From Betaproteobacteria bacterium (lineage in GTDB: Bacteria; Pseudomonadota; Gammaproteobacteria; Burkholderiales; SG8-39), in the NCBI GenBank assembly GCA_016210745.1, contig JACQTO010000229.1, forward strand, positions 1-44,838: a stretch of 44,838 nucleotides of DNA, given 5' to 3'. Under the pieces are notes generated by a model, which searched no databases, was not told the origin of the DNA, and worked only from the letters and a program-made list of their open reading frames with translations. Made by a program: the position numbers and the translations under genes. This document shows positions 18,401 through 25,380 of this stretch, one piece after another (positions within the stretch are counted from its first letter, which is position 1; every line of letters begins with the position of its first letter).

Positions 18401-19709
18401 GCGCGATGGCGGCGCCAAGCTCGGGCGCAGCGCCGAGCTGTACGAGCTCACCGGGCCTCGCAGCGATCGCACCTTGCGCTTCGAGAGTGCCCCGCCGCCC
18501 AATCACGCGACCATTCCCGCGGATCGGCGCGACGCCTGGAGCCCGCCGCCTGAGGGGCCCGAACCCTACCTTCGCGTCTCGCCCAAGCCCGCGGCTGAAA
18601 AATGGACGCGCGAGGAGACTTATGAGCATCGCCTGACCGAAGCGCTCTATCGGCAGGAGTTCCGCAATATCCGCGTTGCGTACGACGGCTCCAACCGGCT
18701 GAGCGTTACGGCCTCGAACGATCGCATTCGTCCCTTGAGCCGCGCGGCCGGGCGCGCTGCGCGCACGGCGCTGCGCCTGGCGCCGCTGGAGACGCGCGAG
18801 ATCCGCATCACGCTGGCCGGGCGCGTCGACCCGCTGGTGACCTACGACTTTTTCGATCTGCAGCGGCTAGAGCGCTACTTCAACGGCGCGATCGGGCGGG
18901 CCGACTTGGCAGACTATGTCGCGGTTGCCTACTTCGATCCGTCGGCGCGCCAGAAAGATCCGCTCGAGCGCCTGGACGATCTGGAAACCGATGTGGAAGC
19001 AACGCGGTTGGTGGACCTGTTGCCCAGCACGCGATCGTTTGCCCGGGTGAGGGGCGACTTCGCCGCGGCGGGGCGCACTGCGGCGGGCGCGAACTGGCTC
19101 GAGGCGGGGGCGTATGGCGCCGGGCTGGTGGTTGGGAGCGTTGCGCTCGATCGGCGCATCGACCGGTTCGCCGCGGATCACGAATCGAATCGCTGGGTGA
19201 AGGGCGTGACGCGCGCCGGCAACGCGCTGCCGTGGCTGGCGCTTGCCGGTTCCGCGGTGGCGGCTCTAGACAGCAGCGATCCGGTGCGCTCGCGCACGGG
19301 CTTCGCCGCGACCGAAGCCGGAGCCACTGCGTTTCTGGTGGCGACCGGCCTCAAGTACGCGGTCGGCCGTGCGCGGCCGGGGGATAACGCCAGCGTTCGC
19401 GACTTCAAGCCCTTTTCGACTGACTCCGGCTTCGATGCATTCCCTTCGCGGCACACGGCGGTTATGTGGGCGGTCGCAACGCCTTTCGCGCTGGAATACA
19501 ACGCCCCCTGGCTCTATGGGGTCGCGGCGCTGAGCAATATCGCGCGTGTGGGGAGCCGCGAACACTGGTTTTCCGACACCGTAGCCGGAAGCCTGATCGG
19601 CTACGGGATTGGACGAATTTTCTGGGAGTCGTCGCGTACGGCAAGGAAAGGCGAGCCGCGGGTGTTGGTGCATCCGTCGGGGGTGCATTTGGCGTGGGAG
19701 GTGAATTGA
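15486..19709 (+). CDS. three-domain fusion: GfcC/YjbG + YjbH/GfcD + PAP2 phosphatase
   Basis: A 1407-residue exported protein. A signal peptide ends near VYAQDG. Residues about 40-240 resemble GfcC/YjbG (two ubiquitin-like domains; RLSDWLLERTLAPDDYPLG, DSVVLPKRPRTVTVV). After a linker, about 330-1150 is the YjbH/GfcD beta-barrel family (GGVGLLQTPTARMHRAGHF, SRESPYSQGNVMLQPFDWLE, GYLEEMFAGVGAEWLYRPFG). Residues about 1190-1400 are a PAP2 phosphatase with KYAVGRARP (KX6RP), FPSRHTAVMWA, and ARVGSREHWFSD (RX5HX3D), so all three catalytic motifs are present. In E. coli GfcC and GfcD are separate genes without PAP2. The first two domains suggest polysaccharide export at the outer membrane; the PAP2 part could act on a lipid phosphate or phosphorylated glycan (inference). 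ATG at 15486; GTG at 15483 is equally possible. Confidence 0.88.
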   Translation: MGRGEVFWLDGGGAERRRLFTRAILVWLVLTAPLVYAQDGPKRLSDWLLERTLAPDDYPLGLSWRVPGERVSQAERRLGLLKSLSGLDPEVKADPEVLRRLRDWVGALPVTGRARVSVPDARWLQANPARDPILQAGDSVVLPKRPRTVTVVTARGGRCAVTHSAGLEAVAYVKACSPSSSWRVDWAWVAQPDGRVQRFGIAAWNQETQDEPAPGAWIWAPPRDGGWPEKVSQRLIEFLATQGPAPDPARGSAIAAGKTESIVGETPRGGTSESWAFSRSPFFANKLEDQRTQSGRSGIAEDSPLESDRRGAVVVAPPQQSISARSRSLEVTASDWGGVGLLQTPTARMHRAGHFSFNFSRESPYSQGNVMLQPFDWLEAGFRYTDVSNRLSGPPELSGSQSYKDKSVDVKFRLLKESTYVPDVVVGLRDIAGTGLFSGEYFVANKRTGALDWSLGLGWGYVGGRGDLRNPLGRLIPAFDTRKTDVGQGGSFALSSYFRGPTALFGGVQYQTPWERLILKLEYDGNNYQREPRDNNQRQSSPWNFGLVYRYGRAVDFTIGVERGNTLMAGFTLHTQLDGLSTPKLNDPPRVAVAAARPQRPPEWSETAREIKNQTGWHVRSIEQRGRELRVIIEDAQAVYWRERLDRAAAVLHRDAPASVDRFSLTYRQRGLDVAEHAIDRETWVAEKLRPLPPAEQREAVIARAAEKTAPRTPTPDPVLYDQKQPIFESGLGFNFQQTLGGPDSFVLYQVSAVERAKLRIREDTWIDGALRLGLINNYDKFEFTAPSELPRVRTFLREYLTTSRLTMPNLQLTHVGRLSENQHYSVYGGYLEEMFAGVGAEWLYRPFGSRMAFGVDVNAVRQRDFRQDFSLRDYRVATGHATLYWDTGWNDVQATLSAGRYLAKDAGVTVQLSRVFKNGVTLGAFFSRTNVSSEQFGEGSFDKGVFVSIPFDAFLTRSSNTIANFVWKPLTRDGGAKLGRSAELYELTGPRSDRTLRFESAPPPNHATIPADRRDAWSPPPEGPEPYLRVSPKPAAEKWTREETYEHRLTEALYRQEFRNIRVAYDGSNRLSVTASNDRIRPLSRAAGRAARTALRLAPLETREIRITLAGRVDPLVTYDFFDLQRLERYFNGAIGRADLADYVAVAYFDPSARQKDPLERLDDLETDVEATRLVDLLPSTRSFARVRGDFAAAGRTAAGANWLEAGAYGAGLVVGSVALDRRIDRFAADHESNRWVKGVTRAGNALPWLALAGSAVAALDSSDPVRSRTGFAATEAGATAFLVATGLKYAVGRARPGDNASVRDFKPFSTDSGFDAFPSRHTAVMWAVATPFALEYNAPWLYGVAALSNIARVGSREHWFSDTVAGSLIGYGIGRIFWESSRTARKGEPRVLVHPSGVHLAWEVN

Positions 19710-19746
19710 GGCGGGATTCAATAGTGAATTGAGGCGGGATGCAATA
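19701..19746. repeat. 23-bp tandem duplication across the stop of the fusion gene
   Basis: GTGAATTGAGGCGGGAT... occurs twice back to back (19701-19723 and 19724-19746), differing at one position (TTCAATA versus TGCAATA). The stop codon of the preceding gene is in the first copy. It is a simple slippage-type duplication. Confidence 0.85.
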
Positions 19747-19755
19747 ATTGTTTTG

Positions 19756-19782
19756 GTCATTCCCGCGAAAGCGGGAATCCAG
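19756..19782. repeat. ATTCCCGC/GCGGGAAT palindromic repeat
   Basis: A single palindrome, GTCATTCCCGCGAAAGCGGG and onward, matching the ATTCCC-N8-GGGAAT pattern of dRS3-like repeats. It ends 4 nt before the GTG start of the next gene and so forms part of its leader. Confidence 0.8.
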
Positions 19783-19786
19783 AAAT

Positions 19787-20077
19787 GTGAATAAGCGACC
19801 CTGCGTCTACATTCTGGCCAGCAAGCGAAATGGAACGCTCTACGTTGGAGTCACTAGCGATCTTGTCAAACGAATCTACGAGCACAAGAACGATTTTGTC
19901 GATGGATTCACGAAGGAGCACGGGGTACATGTGCTTGTCTATTTCGAGTTGCACGACGACATGCAGGTCGCAATTGAACGAGAAAAGCAGATTAAGAAAT
20001 GGAATCGCGCCTGGAAACTTGCTTTGATCGAAAAGGTCAATCCGCAATGGCGAGATCTGTACCCAGACATCGTCTGA
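19787..20077 (+). CDS. GIY-YIG nuclease superfamily protein
   Basis: A 96-residue single-domain GIY-YIG protein starting at GTG 19787 (VNKRPCVYILASKRNGTLYV). The two signature strands appear as VYIL and LYVGVT, followed by the conserved Arg (DLVKRIYEHK), the Glu-bearing helix (IEREKQIKKWNRAWKLALIE) and the terminal NPQWRDLY typical of this short bacterial family. It probably folds as a structure-specific endonuclease domain; its cellular role is not established. A frame extending back to 19748 would read through the palindromic repeat and is rejected. It stands alone in a repeat-rich zone. Confidence 0.88.
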   Translation: MNKRPCVYILASKRNGTLYVGVTSDLVKRIYEHKNDFVDGFTKEHGVHVLVYFELHDDMQVAIEREKQIKKWNRAWKLALIEKVNPQWRDLYPDIV

Positions 20078-20172
20078 ACCGAATTGCGCAAACTGAGCTC
20101 CGCATGTGACTGTCGGTCGCGCCGTGACTTTGGTAACATTTATTGAGAATTACCTAACCGGATGACACGTTT

Positions 20173-20277
20173 CGTCGTCCCCGCGAAGCTTGCCCCCGAA
20201 TGCCTTTATCGGGGGGCGGGGACCCAGTGACTTTCGCTGAGCTACTCTGGATTCCCGCTTTCGCGGGAATGACGGCG
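20173..20277 (+). repeat. composite double-palindrome element, copy 1
   Basis: About 105 bp. The first palindrome pairs GTCCCCGC with GCGGGGAC and, inside, CCCCCGA with TCGGGGG. A spacer of about 20 bp follows, then GATTCCCGC...GCGGGAATGAC. The same two-part layout recurs at 41178-41284 (same orientation) and 43726-43819 (inverted). It is a non-coding MITE-like unit. Confidence 0.8.
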
Positions 20278-20338
20278 CGAATAGTCAGCGGTGTCATGCA
20301 GTTTGGTAATGATCAATAGTTATTTGATGGGGTTTGCC

Positions 20339-20560
20339 ATGAGCGTGTCACTTAAATCACTGGGTATTGAACGACTTAGCGTCGAGGAACGCCTGGAGCT
20401 TGTTGAAGAGTTGTGGGACAGCATTTCCGCCGCCACACCGCTGACAGAGGCTCAACGCGCCGAGCTGGATCGTCGTCTCGCCGACCACGAGGCTCGACCG
20501 GATGACGTTGTGACCTGGGAAGAAATCAAGTCCTCCATTAGTGCTCGCTTGACGAGATGA
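20339..20560 (+). CDS. addiction-module antitoxin (Unstab_antitox type)
   Basis: A 73-residue acidic protein (MSVSLKSLGIERLSVEERL, then VEELWDSI...LTEAQRAELDRRL) matching the short putative addiction-module component family that pairs with ParE/RelE toxins. I chose the ATG at 20339, which follows a GGGG stretch; upstream frames only add non-conserved residues. Its last codons overlap the toxin start (ATGA at 20557), typical for coupled antitoxin-toxin translation. It should bind and neutralise the toxin and may autoregulate the pair. Confidence 0.85.
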   Translation: MSVSLKSLGIERLSVEERLELVEELWDSISAATPLTEAQRAELDRRLADHEARPDDVVTWEEIKSSISARLTR

Positions 20561-20853
20561 CCCTGAGGGTCGTCTTTCGGCACGCAGCGCGGGAAGAGTT
20601 TGATGCCGCCGCGCTGTGGTATGAGGGCCGACAGCCCGGACTTGGAGCGCAGTTCGTGGCCGAGATTGATCATGCCGTCGAACTTGCGTCAAATCATCCC
20701 GAGAGATTTCCCGTCAAGCATGGCGATATTCGCTGTGTTCACGCGCGTCGCTTTCCCTATTCCGTGTTCTTCCGGCCCGAGGCAGAGCGAATTGTCGTGC
20801 TAGCAGTGTTCCATGCGCGGCGCGATCCGACGATCTGGAAGGTGCGCGAATAA
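20557..20853 (+). CDS. RelE/ParE-family toxin
   Basis: A 98-residue basic protein of the ParE/RelE fold: FRHAAREEFDAAALWYEGRQ (N-terminal helices), GLGAQFVAEIDHAVELASNHP, RFPYSVFFRPEAERIVVLAV (core strands) and HARRDPTIWKVRE at the end, the standard ParE C-terminus. It is translationally coupled to the upstream antitoxin. Members of this fold poison either gyrase or the ribosome; this branch is closer to ParE by sequence pattern, but the target cannot be settled here. Confidence 0.88.
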   Translation: MTLRVVFRHAAREEFDAAALWYEGRQPGLGAQFVAEIDHAVELASNHPERFPVKHGDIRCVHARRFPYSVFFRPEAERIVVLAVFHARRDPTIWKVRE

Positions 20854-21025
20854 CACCTGAAGCGCTCGGAGGTAACTGCGACTTCAAGCCCTTCGCGATG
20901 ACGACGGGCTTTTATCCTGAGCAAGCTTCCCGGCAAGGTTCGTACGGTTGCCGCAGGCGGTGCGAGGGGAACTGTGGAAGTTGGGCTAGGCCCCACCCAG
21001 ACACTCAGAAAAATTGCAGAATCTG

Positions 21026-21445
21026 TTACATGAACGGATTGCGTACGCGCACCCCGGCGATGACCTGCCCGTGCTGCAAGTCCTCCGAAAGAAGTTCCTT
21101 CGCGCGGTGCGCCTCCGCGGCGGCGACAATCAAACCATCCCAGAATGAGAGTTGAGCCAGCTCTTCCAACTCCGAGGCGCGGACCACGGTGGCCGGTGTA
21201 ATCGGCTCCTCCACCCATAGCGCGTAGGTCCGAACGACCTCGCGCGCCCTGGCGCGGTGGAGGGGGCGCCTGATTTTGCGCGTAACGTTGACGTAGAACT
21301 CCTGCAGAACCTGGGTCGACAGGCAGCCGTCGCGGGTTTCCCACAACTCGCGCAGCAGCGTCGAGGCCACGCGGTGCTTTTCCCCCGCATCCGCATTGTG
21401 CGCGTAGATCAGGATGTTGCTATCGACGAAGGCCTTTACGGTCAT
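21026..21445 (-). CDS. PIN-domain toxin (VapC-like)
   Basis: A 139-residue PIN-domain protein beginning MTVKAFVDSNILIYAHN, with the first catalytic Asp at residue 8. Glu 49 lies in QVLQEFYVNV, and a further acidic site is SFWDGLIVAAA (about 102), followed by LLSEDLQHG, where the last metal-binding acidic residue is expected. These fit an Mg-dependent RNase toxin. Its start overlaps the end of the upstream RHH antitoxin by 26 bp on the same strand, the usual coupled arrangement. Confidence 0.88.
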   Translation of the reverse strand: MTVKAFVDSNILIYAHNADAGEKHRVASTLLRELWETRDGCLSTQVLQEFYVNVTRKIRRPLHRARAREVVRTYALWVEEPITPATVVRASELEELAQLSFWDGLIVAAAEAHRAKELLSEDLQHGQVIAGVRVRNPFM

Positions 21446-21668
21446 GCAGCGCCTCGCGTTTGCGAATCCTGGCGTCGCCGAGAGCAGGTGGGTTCGTCAG
21501 GTCGGCAAGCGCTTTTGCCATTGCCTGTTGGTAGGCCTCCTCCCGCTCGATCAACCCACGCAGCTCCTCCGATAGCAGTGCGCTCACGCTCAGCCCGCGC
21601 CGGGCAGCGGCGACCCGTGCCCGCTGCAGCAGGGGCTTGTCCACCGAGAGAGTGATATTCTGTTTCAT
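21420..21668 (-). CDS. ribbon-helix-helix antitoxin (CopG-like)
   Basis: An 82-residue protein starting at the ATG at 21668 (MKQNITLSVDKPLLQRARV), an RHH motif: a beta strand ITLSVDKPLL followed by helices with ARRGLSVSALLSEELRGLI. Upstream in-frame starts add only unrelated residues. It is the antitoxin and probable autorepressor for the PIN toxin whose gene it overlaps. The AT-rich segment before 21668, including ACGTGTA-like and TTGAGTGTAGC stretches, is the likely promoter/operator, but I cannot define the site. Confidence 0.82.
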   Translation of the reverse strand: MKQNITLSVDKPLLQRARVAAARRGLSVSALLSEELRGLIEREEAYQQAMAKALADLTNPPALGDARIRKREALHDRKGLRR

Positions 21669-21734
21669 AGCGCCACGTGAATTGAGTGTAGCACGTATTT
21701 TACGTGTACAGCGGGCATTAGGCAAGGTGGCCCA

Positions 21735-21902
21735 TTAGCCTACGTGGATTCGCTGTATAGCGATTGCCTGTTCCTGCGTCAGGACGAGCAGCGTCGCAGG
21801 CAGCTTCGAGCGGCTCTTCGCAGCATCGGCCAGCGCCCGCAATTCACGCTCGCGTGCCTCGGGGTCGAAGGATCGGCGGCTGAGCGCACTCGTGCGCGCC
21901 AT
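21735..21902 (-). pseudogene. possible C-terminal remnant of an AAA ATPase (DUF4143-type)
   Basis: A 55-codon frame starting MARTSALSRRSFDPEAR and ending LPATLLVLTQEQAIAIQRI. The final LLVLTxxxAxxxQ pattern resembles the extreme C-terminus of DUF4143 ATPases. Nothing upstream restores the P-loop part. It sits between two toxin-antitoxin pairs and is likely debris. This is a weak similarity call. Confidence 0.3.
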
Positions 21903-21955
21903 CGCGGACGAGGTACCGCTTGCGGGGAGAGGGGAAAGCCGGGAGTAGCCGGGCG

Positions 21956-22372
21956 TTAGCGCAGGAGCGCCTGCGCGAGCGAGCGCGGGGAATGGATGGC
22001 CACGCCGCGGAAGCTCTTGCCGTAGAGCGGTCCGAAGTGGGTGCGGTCGCCGGTGACCAGCGCCGCGCAGCCGAGGCGAATCGCGGCGGCGAGAACCGGA
22101 CGGTCCTGGTCCGGCAGCGGCAGCGGCAGCGCCGCGTCGAGGGCGGCGTCGAAGGATTGCGCGCGCGCCACTTCGATGCGCGCGACCAGCGAATCCAGCA
22201 CGACAAGGCCCTCAGGCGCCTTCGCAGCCAGATTCCGCCGCGCCTCTTCCAACACGAAGCCGTCGGCGCAGCATTCATGGCGCGCTTTGATCAGCATTTC
22301 AACTAATCGCCTGACGGCACCGTGCGCCTTCGCGGCTGAGAAGAGGATGTTCGCATCGAGGAAGATCCGCAT
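21956..22372 (-). CDS. PIN-domain protein
   Basis: A 138-residue PIN protein starting at ATG 22372 (MRIFLDANILFSAAK, catalytic Asp 6). HECCADGFVLEEARRNL supplies the Glu position, and DQDRPVLAAAIRLGCAALVTGDRTHFG carries the DxPVLAAA and GDxxHF pattern of the PIN_3-like group. It is encoded 10 bp after the AbrB-type gene on the same strand, so the two form a probable toxin-antitoxin operon. An RNase function is expected from the family. A longer N-terminus reading from 22444 overlaps the antitoxin and is not conserved. Confidence 0.84.
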   Translation of the reverse strand: MRIFLDANILFSAAKAHGAVRRLVEMLIKARHECCADGFVLEEARRNLAAKAPEGLVVLDSLVARIEVARAQSFDAALDAALPLPLPDQDRPVLAAAIRLGCAALVTGDRTHFGPLYGKSFRGVAIHSPRSLAQALLR

Positions 22373-22382
22373 CCGTGGGCGA

Positions 22383-22625
22383 TCAGCGGGCCGGTTTCTT
22401 CTTTCGGCGCAGGAACTGCTCCAGCTCCGCTTCTGCTGCGTCAAACTCGCGAACCCGCTTCTCGCTATAGATCTCCACGGGCAGGGTCACCGCGGGACGC
22501 AGCAGCAACCCCTCCGGCGTGGTCTCGGCGATGAGGTGGTCGTCGGCCTTGAGGCCGAGCGCCCGGCGCAGCTTGACAGGCAGCGTCACTACACCGCGGC
22601 TGGTCATGATAAGGGTGGTTTTCAT
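22383..22625 (-). CDS. AbrB/MazE-type antitoxin (SpoVT-AbrB domain)
   Basis: An 80-residue protein with a swapped-hairpin AbrB domain: MTSRGVVTLPVKLRRALGLK followed by DDHLIAETTPEGLLLRPAV. The C-terminal half (EFDAAEAELEQFLRRKKKP) is a charged helix suited to wrap a toxin. It lies directly before the PIN gene at 21956-22372. It should repress its own operon and block the PIN protein. Confidence 0.86.
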   Translation of the reverse strand: MKTTLIMTSRGVVTLPVKLRRALGLKADDHLIAETTPEGLLLRPAVTLPVEIYSEKRVREFDAAEAELEQFLRRKKKPAR

Positions 22626-22767
22626 GAATGCAGCTTAGCAGCAATGCAGTAATGCTGCAACAGATCGACGGCGCTCGAATCGATATCAAGTCCGGAATGC
22701 GGTGCAGCAGCGCGATTTTTCGCCAGGACTTCAGCCCTCCCACGCCAAATGCGCCCCCCGACGGACC

Positions 22768-22870
22768 TCAGGCTGCCCAGTTTTCTAGCTTCAGATCTTT
22801 GATGCGCTTGAACTCGCGCATGTTATTGGTAACCAGAATGTAATCCTCAGCCAAGGCATGTAATATGTAA
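22768..22870 (-). pseudogene. VapC (PIN) C-terminal remnant
   Basis: On the minus strand the bases encode HALAEDYILVTNNMREFKRI and then LKLENWAA before a TGA. This is the standard C-terminus of VapC toxins (LVTNNxREFxRVxGLxxENW). The preceding PIN domain and any antitoxin are missing, so it is debris of another toxin-antitoxin locus. It is too short to be annotated as a gene. Confidence 0.65.
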
Positions 22871-22902
22871 TATCGCGGGGTGCGTGATAGGATGTACTGG
22901 TG

Positions 22903-23177
22903 ATGTTCAGCGAGCGTTTTGGGAAGTCGATAGTGATAACGGACCATGCGCGCCGGCGCATGGCCCGCGTGCCATCAGCGAAGCGCTGCTGCGCGACATA
23001 ATCGAGACAGGCGAGGTGCGGTACAAGGACGAGGCGCGGATCTGGATTGCCAAGGATTATGGGGACCGCGCCGATGACTGGCTTTGTGTGGCGGCCGTGC
23101 TGGAAACGGCATTGGTGACTGTTTCTTGGCCGTCGCCGGCGTCGTCACTGCATATCGTATATATAGACTCCGCGTAA
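22903..23177 (+). pseudogene. DUF4258-like toxin-type gene, frameshifted
   Basis: An ATG at 22903 opens MFSERFGKSIVITDHARRRM, then the frame is lost near 22970-22980 by an apparent one-base deletion. The next frame continues AISEALLRDIIETGEVRYKD and IWIAKDYGDRADDWLCVAAV. Joined, they resemble the small DUF4258-type family (VITDHARRRMAERAISxxxL...ETGEVRYKD). The usual C-terminal VVKTVMHHF is also missing, replaced by unrelated sequence leading to a palindromic repeat at about 23195-23219. The gene is therefore inactivated at two points. Confidence 0.55.
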
Positions 23178-23236
23178 CCCAACAGGCGCGCCTCGGGTTC
23201 CCACTTTCGCGGGAACGACTGGTGTCGGACGAATAG

Positions 23237-23962
23237 ATGTTTACTCGATGTTTTCCCGATATTCGCTGGCGGTGGGCACGCGCCGTGACGTTCGCTTGCG
23301 TAGTGCTCGCAACGGGCGCCGCGAGCGCACAGACGCCGTGCCGCGTGCTCGATCCCGAGCTTGCCGGTACGTATCGAGGCGGGTGCAAGGATGGTCTGGC
23401 CGAAGGCCATGGAGAAGCGAAGGGGACGGCGGAGTATCGCGGCGATTTCCGTGCCGGGCGCAAGCACGGCAAGGGCGTCAAGGTCTGGCCGTCGGGCGAC
23501 CGCTATGAAGGCGATTTCGTGGAGGACCGCAAGGAAGGCGCTGGCACCTACACCTGGAGTTCGCGCGGTCCGTCGGCGGGCGAGAAATACAGCGGCGCTT
23601 GGCTGAACGACCGGCGCCACGGCCATGGCGTGTACGAGTGGCCCTCGGGGGATCGCTACGCGGGTCCGTGGGCGAACGATGCGATCACCGGCATGCCGAC
23701 ACCGATGATGATCGCGCGCGAGCGGGCCGAGCGCGCGGCGCTCGTTGCGGTGGGCAAGCCCGGCGTCAAAGTCTGCCGCGAGATTACCGTCGGCATTGCC
23801 GTGCGGGATTGGATCCGCGGCGAAGTGACCGCGGTGGAAGCGGCGCGGATCGCCGTGCGCATCGACGATCCAGGCAAACATCCGAATGTGATCGACAACG
23901 TGCAGCTAGCGAAAGGCGCGACCATGTGGTCGCGGGCGGTGGATTGGGTGCCGTGTTTGTGA
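23237..23962 (+). CDS. MORN-repeat protein, exported
   Basis: A 241-residue protein with an N-terminal signal sequence (WARAVTFACVVLATGAASAQ). After it come MORN-like repeats: TYRGGCKDGLAEGHGEAKG, YRGDFRAGRKHGKGVKVWPS, YEGDFVEDRKEGAGTYTW, YSGAWLNDRRHGHGVYEW and a partial YAGPWANDAITG. The C-terminal 80 residues are not MORN and match nothing I recognise. MORN repeats form elongated beta-hairpin stacks; bacterial periplasmic members are poorly characterised. The stop is 18 bp before a GGGGTCAGAGTAAC repeat pair. Confidence 0.82.
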   Translation: MFTRCFPDIRWRWARAVTFACVVLATGAASAQTPCRVLDPELAGTYRGGCKDGLAEGHGEAKGTAEYRGDFRAGRKHGKGVKVWPSGDRYEGDFVEDRKEGAGTYTWSSRGPSAGEKYSGAWLNDRRHGHGVYEWPSGDRYAGPWANDAITGMPTPMMIARERAERAALVAVGKPGVKVCREITVGIAVRDWIRGEVTAVEAARIAVRIDDPGKHPNVIDNVQLAKGATMWSRAVDWVPCL

Positions 23963-23980
23963 GGTACGGGTCACCTTCTC

Positions 23981-24063
23981 AAAATGGGGTCAGAGTAACA
24001 TTTCATTAGGGCGATGCCGGATCGGTTCGATGCGTTTGGGAAATGTTACTCTGACCCCATTTT
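23981..24063. repeat. GGGGTCAGAGTAAC inverted pair, 35-nt core (pair 1)
   Basis: Two 24-bp arms (23981-24004 and 24040-24063) are perfect inverted copies, AAAATGGGGTCAGAGTAACA + TTTC and its complement. They enclose a 35-nt core with no similarity to the cores of the other pairs. It lies just after the MORN gene. Confidence 0.92.
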
Positions 24064-24072
24064 GCTCACCCT

Positions 24073-24102
24073 GGCGCTCTCCCGCCCGGGCGGGAGAGGG
24101 GG
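24073..24102. repeat. CTCTCCCGCC/GGCGGGAGAG palindrome
   Basis: CTCTCCCGCC and GGCGGGAGAG form a perfect hairpin immediately downstream of repeat pair 1. It belongs to the common CCCTCTCCC-type intergenic palindromes; a diverged relative lies at 35233-35265. It sits in the 3' region of the fecR-like gene and could protect or end its transcript. Confidence 0.65.
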
Positions 24103-24143
24103 GTGTTTCTCGCCTGAGGACTAGATGTTCCTCAGGCACTCCG

Positions 24144-24965
24144 TTATTGCGAGGTTGTGCCTGTGGTTCCGGTGGTCCCGGTGGTCGACGGTGCGTCGTC
24201 GTCCTGCGATGACACGACGGCAGCTATACCGACGACGGCAGCGGCGATTCCGACTGTGCCCAACGTTACACCGCCTGCGGCCGCACCTGTTGCCGCACCA
24301 GCGCCGGCTCCCGCGGTCCCGCCTGCACCGGCACCCGCCGCGCTAATGACGATCGAGCTCATTTGGCTGAACGACGCGGCCACGGAAGCCGGAAGGGCCG
24401 AGGCCGCGATGGTGGTTGCAAGCGCGGTTGCGCTGACTACGGTCCCCGTTGTGCCGGCGGCGAAGGCGACGGCGCCGGCCGTGTTGGTCATCCCGATCGA
24501 GCCGCTGAGAACGCTAAAATATGCGGGATTGACCAGGGCTACCATGAAGTCCGTGCCTCGAATGCCGATCGTCGCTTGCGGGACGCGCACGGCGTACGCT
24601 CGAGCGCTCCGCTGTCCGAGCAGGCCCGATACCGATCGCATCGCACCCTTTAGCAGGTCGACGACGAAACTATCTCGCTTGGGATCGTTTCTGACGAACG
24701 AATACGCCGATATCTTGAATTCGGAGTTTTCGTTCAGCAAGATTACCTGGCCGTCGTCGAATCGAAGTGTGGCCATGCTCTTGGGCCCGGTGACGACGAC
24801 CGAGCCCGGGTTGACGCGCTGGGCTTTGCTCACGGCGGTCGCCGTGCTCGCCGTGGCGCCGGCCCTCACATTGCCGGTTACGGACTCGACCAGGGCCGCG
24901 GAAAATGCCGAGAGCGAGAACAGCATCCAGCACAAGAACATCAAGGTGCGAATTGAACGAGACAT
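24144..24965 (-). CDS. FecR-domain protein with YjbE/GfcA-like C-terminal tail
   Basis: A 273-residue exported protein. A signal peptide (MSRSIRTLMFLCWMLFSLSA) is followed by a FecR domain, about 30-150: VTGNVRAG, VNPGSVVVTGPKSMATLRFD, QVILLNENSEFKI and ATIGIRGTDFMV. The last 65 residues are Gly/Ala-rich, then a hydrophobic helix, SSQDDD and a Thr/Gly tail. They match the small exported protein at 14280-14519 almost residue for residue (GAGAGAATGAA, GGVTxGTVxIAAAVV). It is thus a FecR domain fused to a YjbE/GfcA-like module. No ECF sigma factor or anti-sigma helix is nearby, so it is probably a periplasmic or surface FecR-type protein. AGGGGG precedes the ATG at 24965. Confidence 0.88.
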   Translation of the reverse strand: MSRSIRTLMFLCWMLFSLSAFSAALVESVTGNVRAGATASTATAVSKAQRVNPGSVVVTGPKSMATLRFDDGQVILLNENSEFKISAYSFVRNDPKRDSFVVDLLKGAMRSVSGLLGQRSARAYAVRVPQATIGIRGTDFMVALVNPAYFSVLSGSIGMTNTAGAVAFAAGTTGTVVSATALATTIAASALPASVAASFSQMSSIVISAAGAGAGGTAGAGAGAATGAAAGGVTLGTVGIAAAVVGIAAVVSSQDDDAPSTTGTTGTTGTTSQ

Positions 24966-25329
24966 GGCGAACCCCCTAATAATTGCTTAGTTTTAACTTT
25001 GTTATATCGAATAAGTACTGGTCGAATCGTGCGGACGCTTCGCCCTGCCCAAACGGCACTTATGCAACTGGTTGGATCGACTGAGCGACTGCCGGCGTGC
25101 GAACGACTTGTTGCAGAACCGTTCGTGCTGTTCCTGATTCTGGGTCAGATTGACAGCCCTAAATCACCCGGTACGCTTCAACCCTAATTCCGCAATGGTT
25201 AATTGTCAAGCGCAAGCGCTGCGGGTTTGATCCGGAGCAAGGTTTTAAGGAATCCTTCCGTCGGGGCAACGCAGTGTCGGCAAAGCGCTGATCCGCCCCC
25301 ATTTTGCTCGAAATGCTAGAATCGCCGGA

Positions 25330-25353
25330 AAAATGGGGTCAGAGTAACTTTTC
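25330..25353 (+). repeat. single GGGGTCAGAGTAAC arm
   Basis: A full 24-bp arm in plus orientation, 27 bp before pair 2 and in the same orientation as its first arm, so the local order is arm-arm-inverted arm. Confidence 0.88.
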
Positions 25354-25380
25354 CCCGAGTTTCCCGCATCTAGGCGAAGA

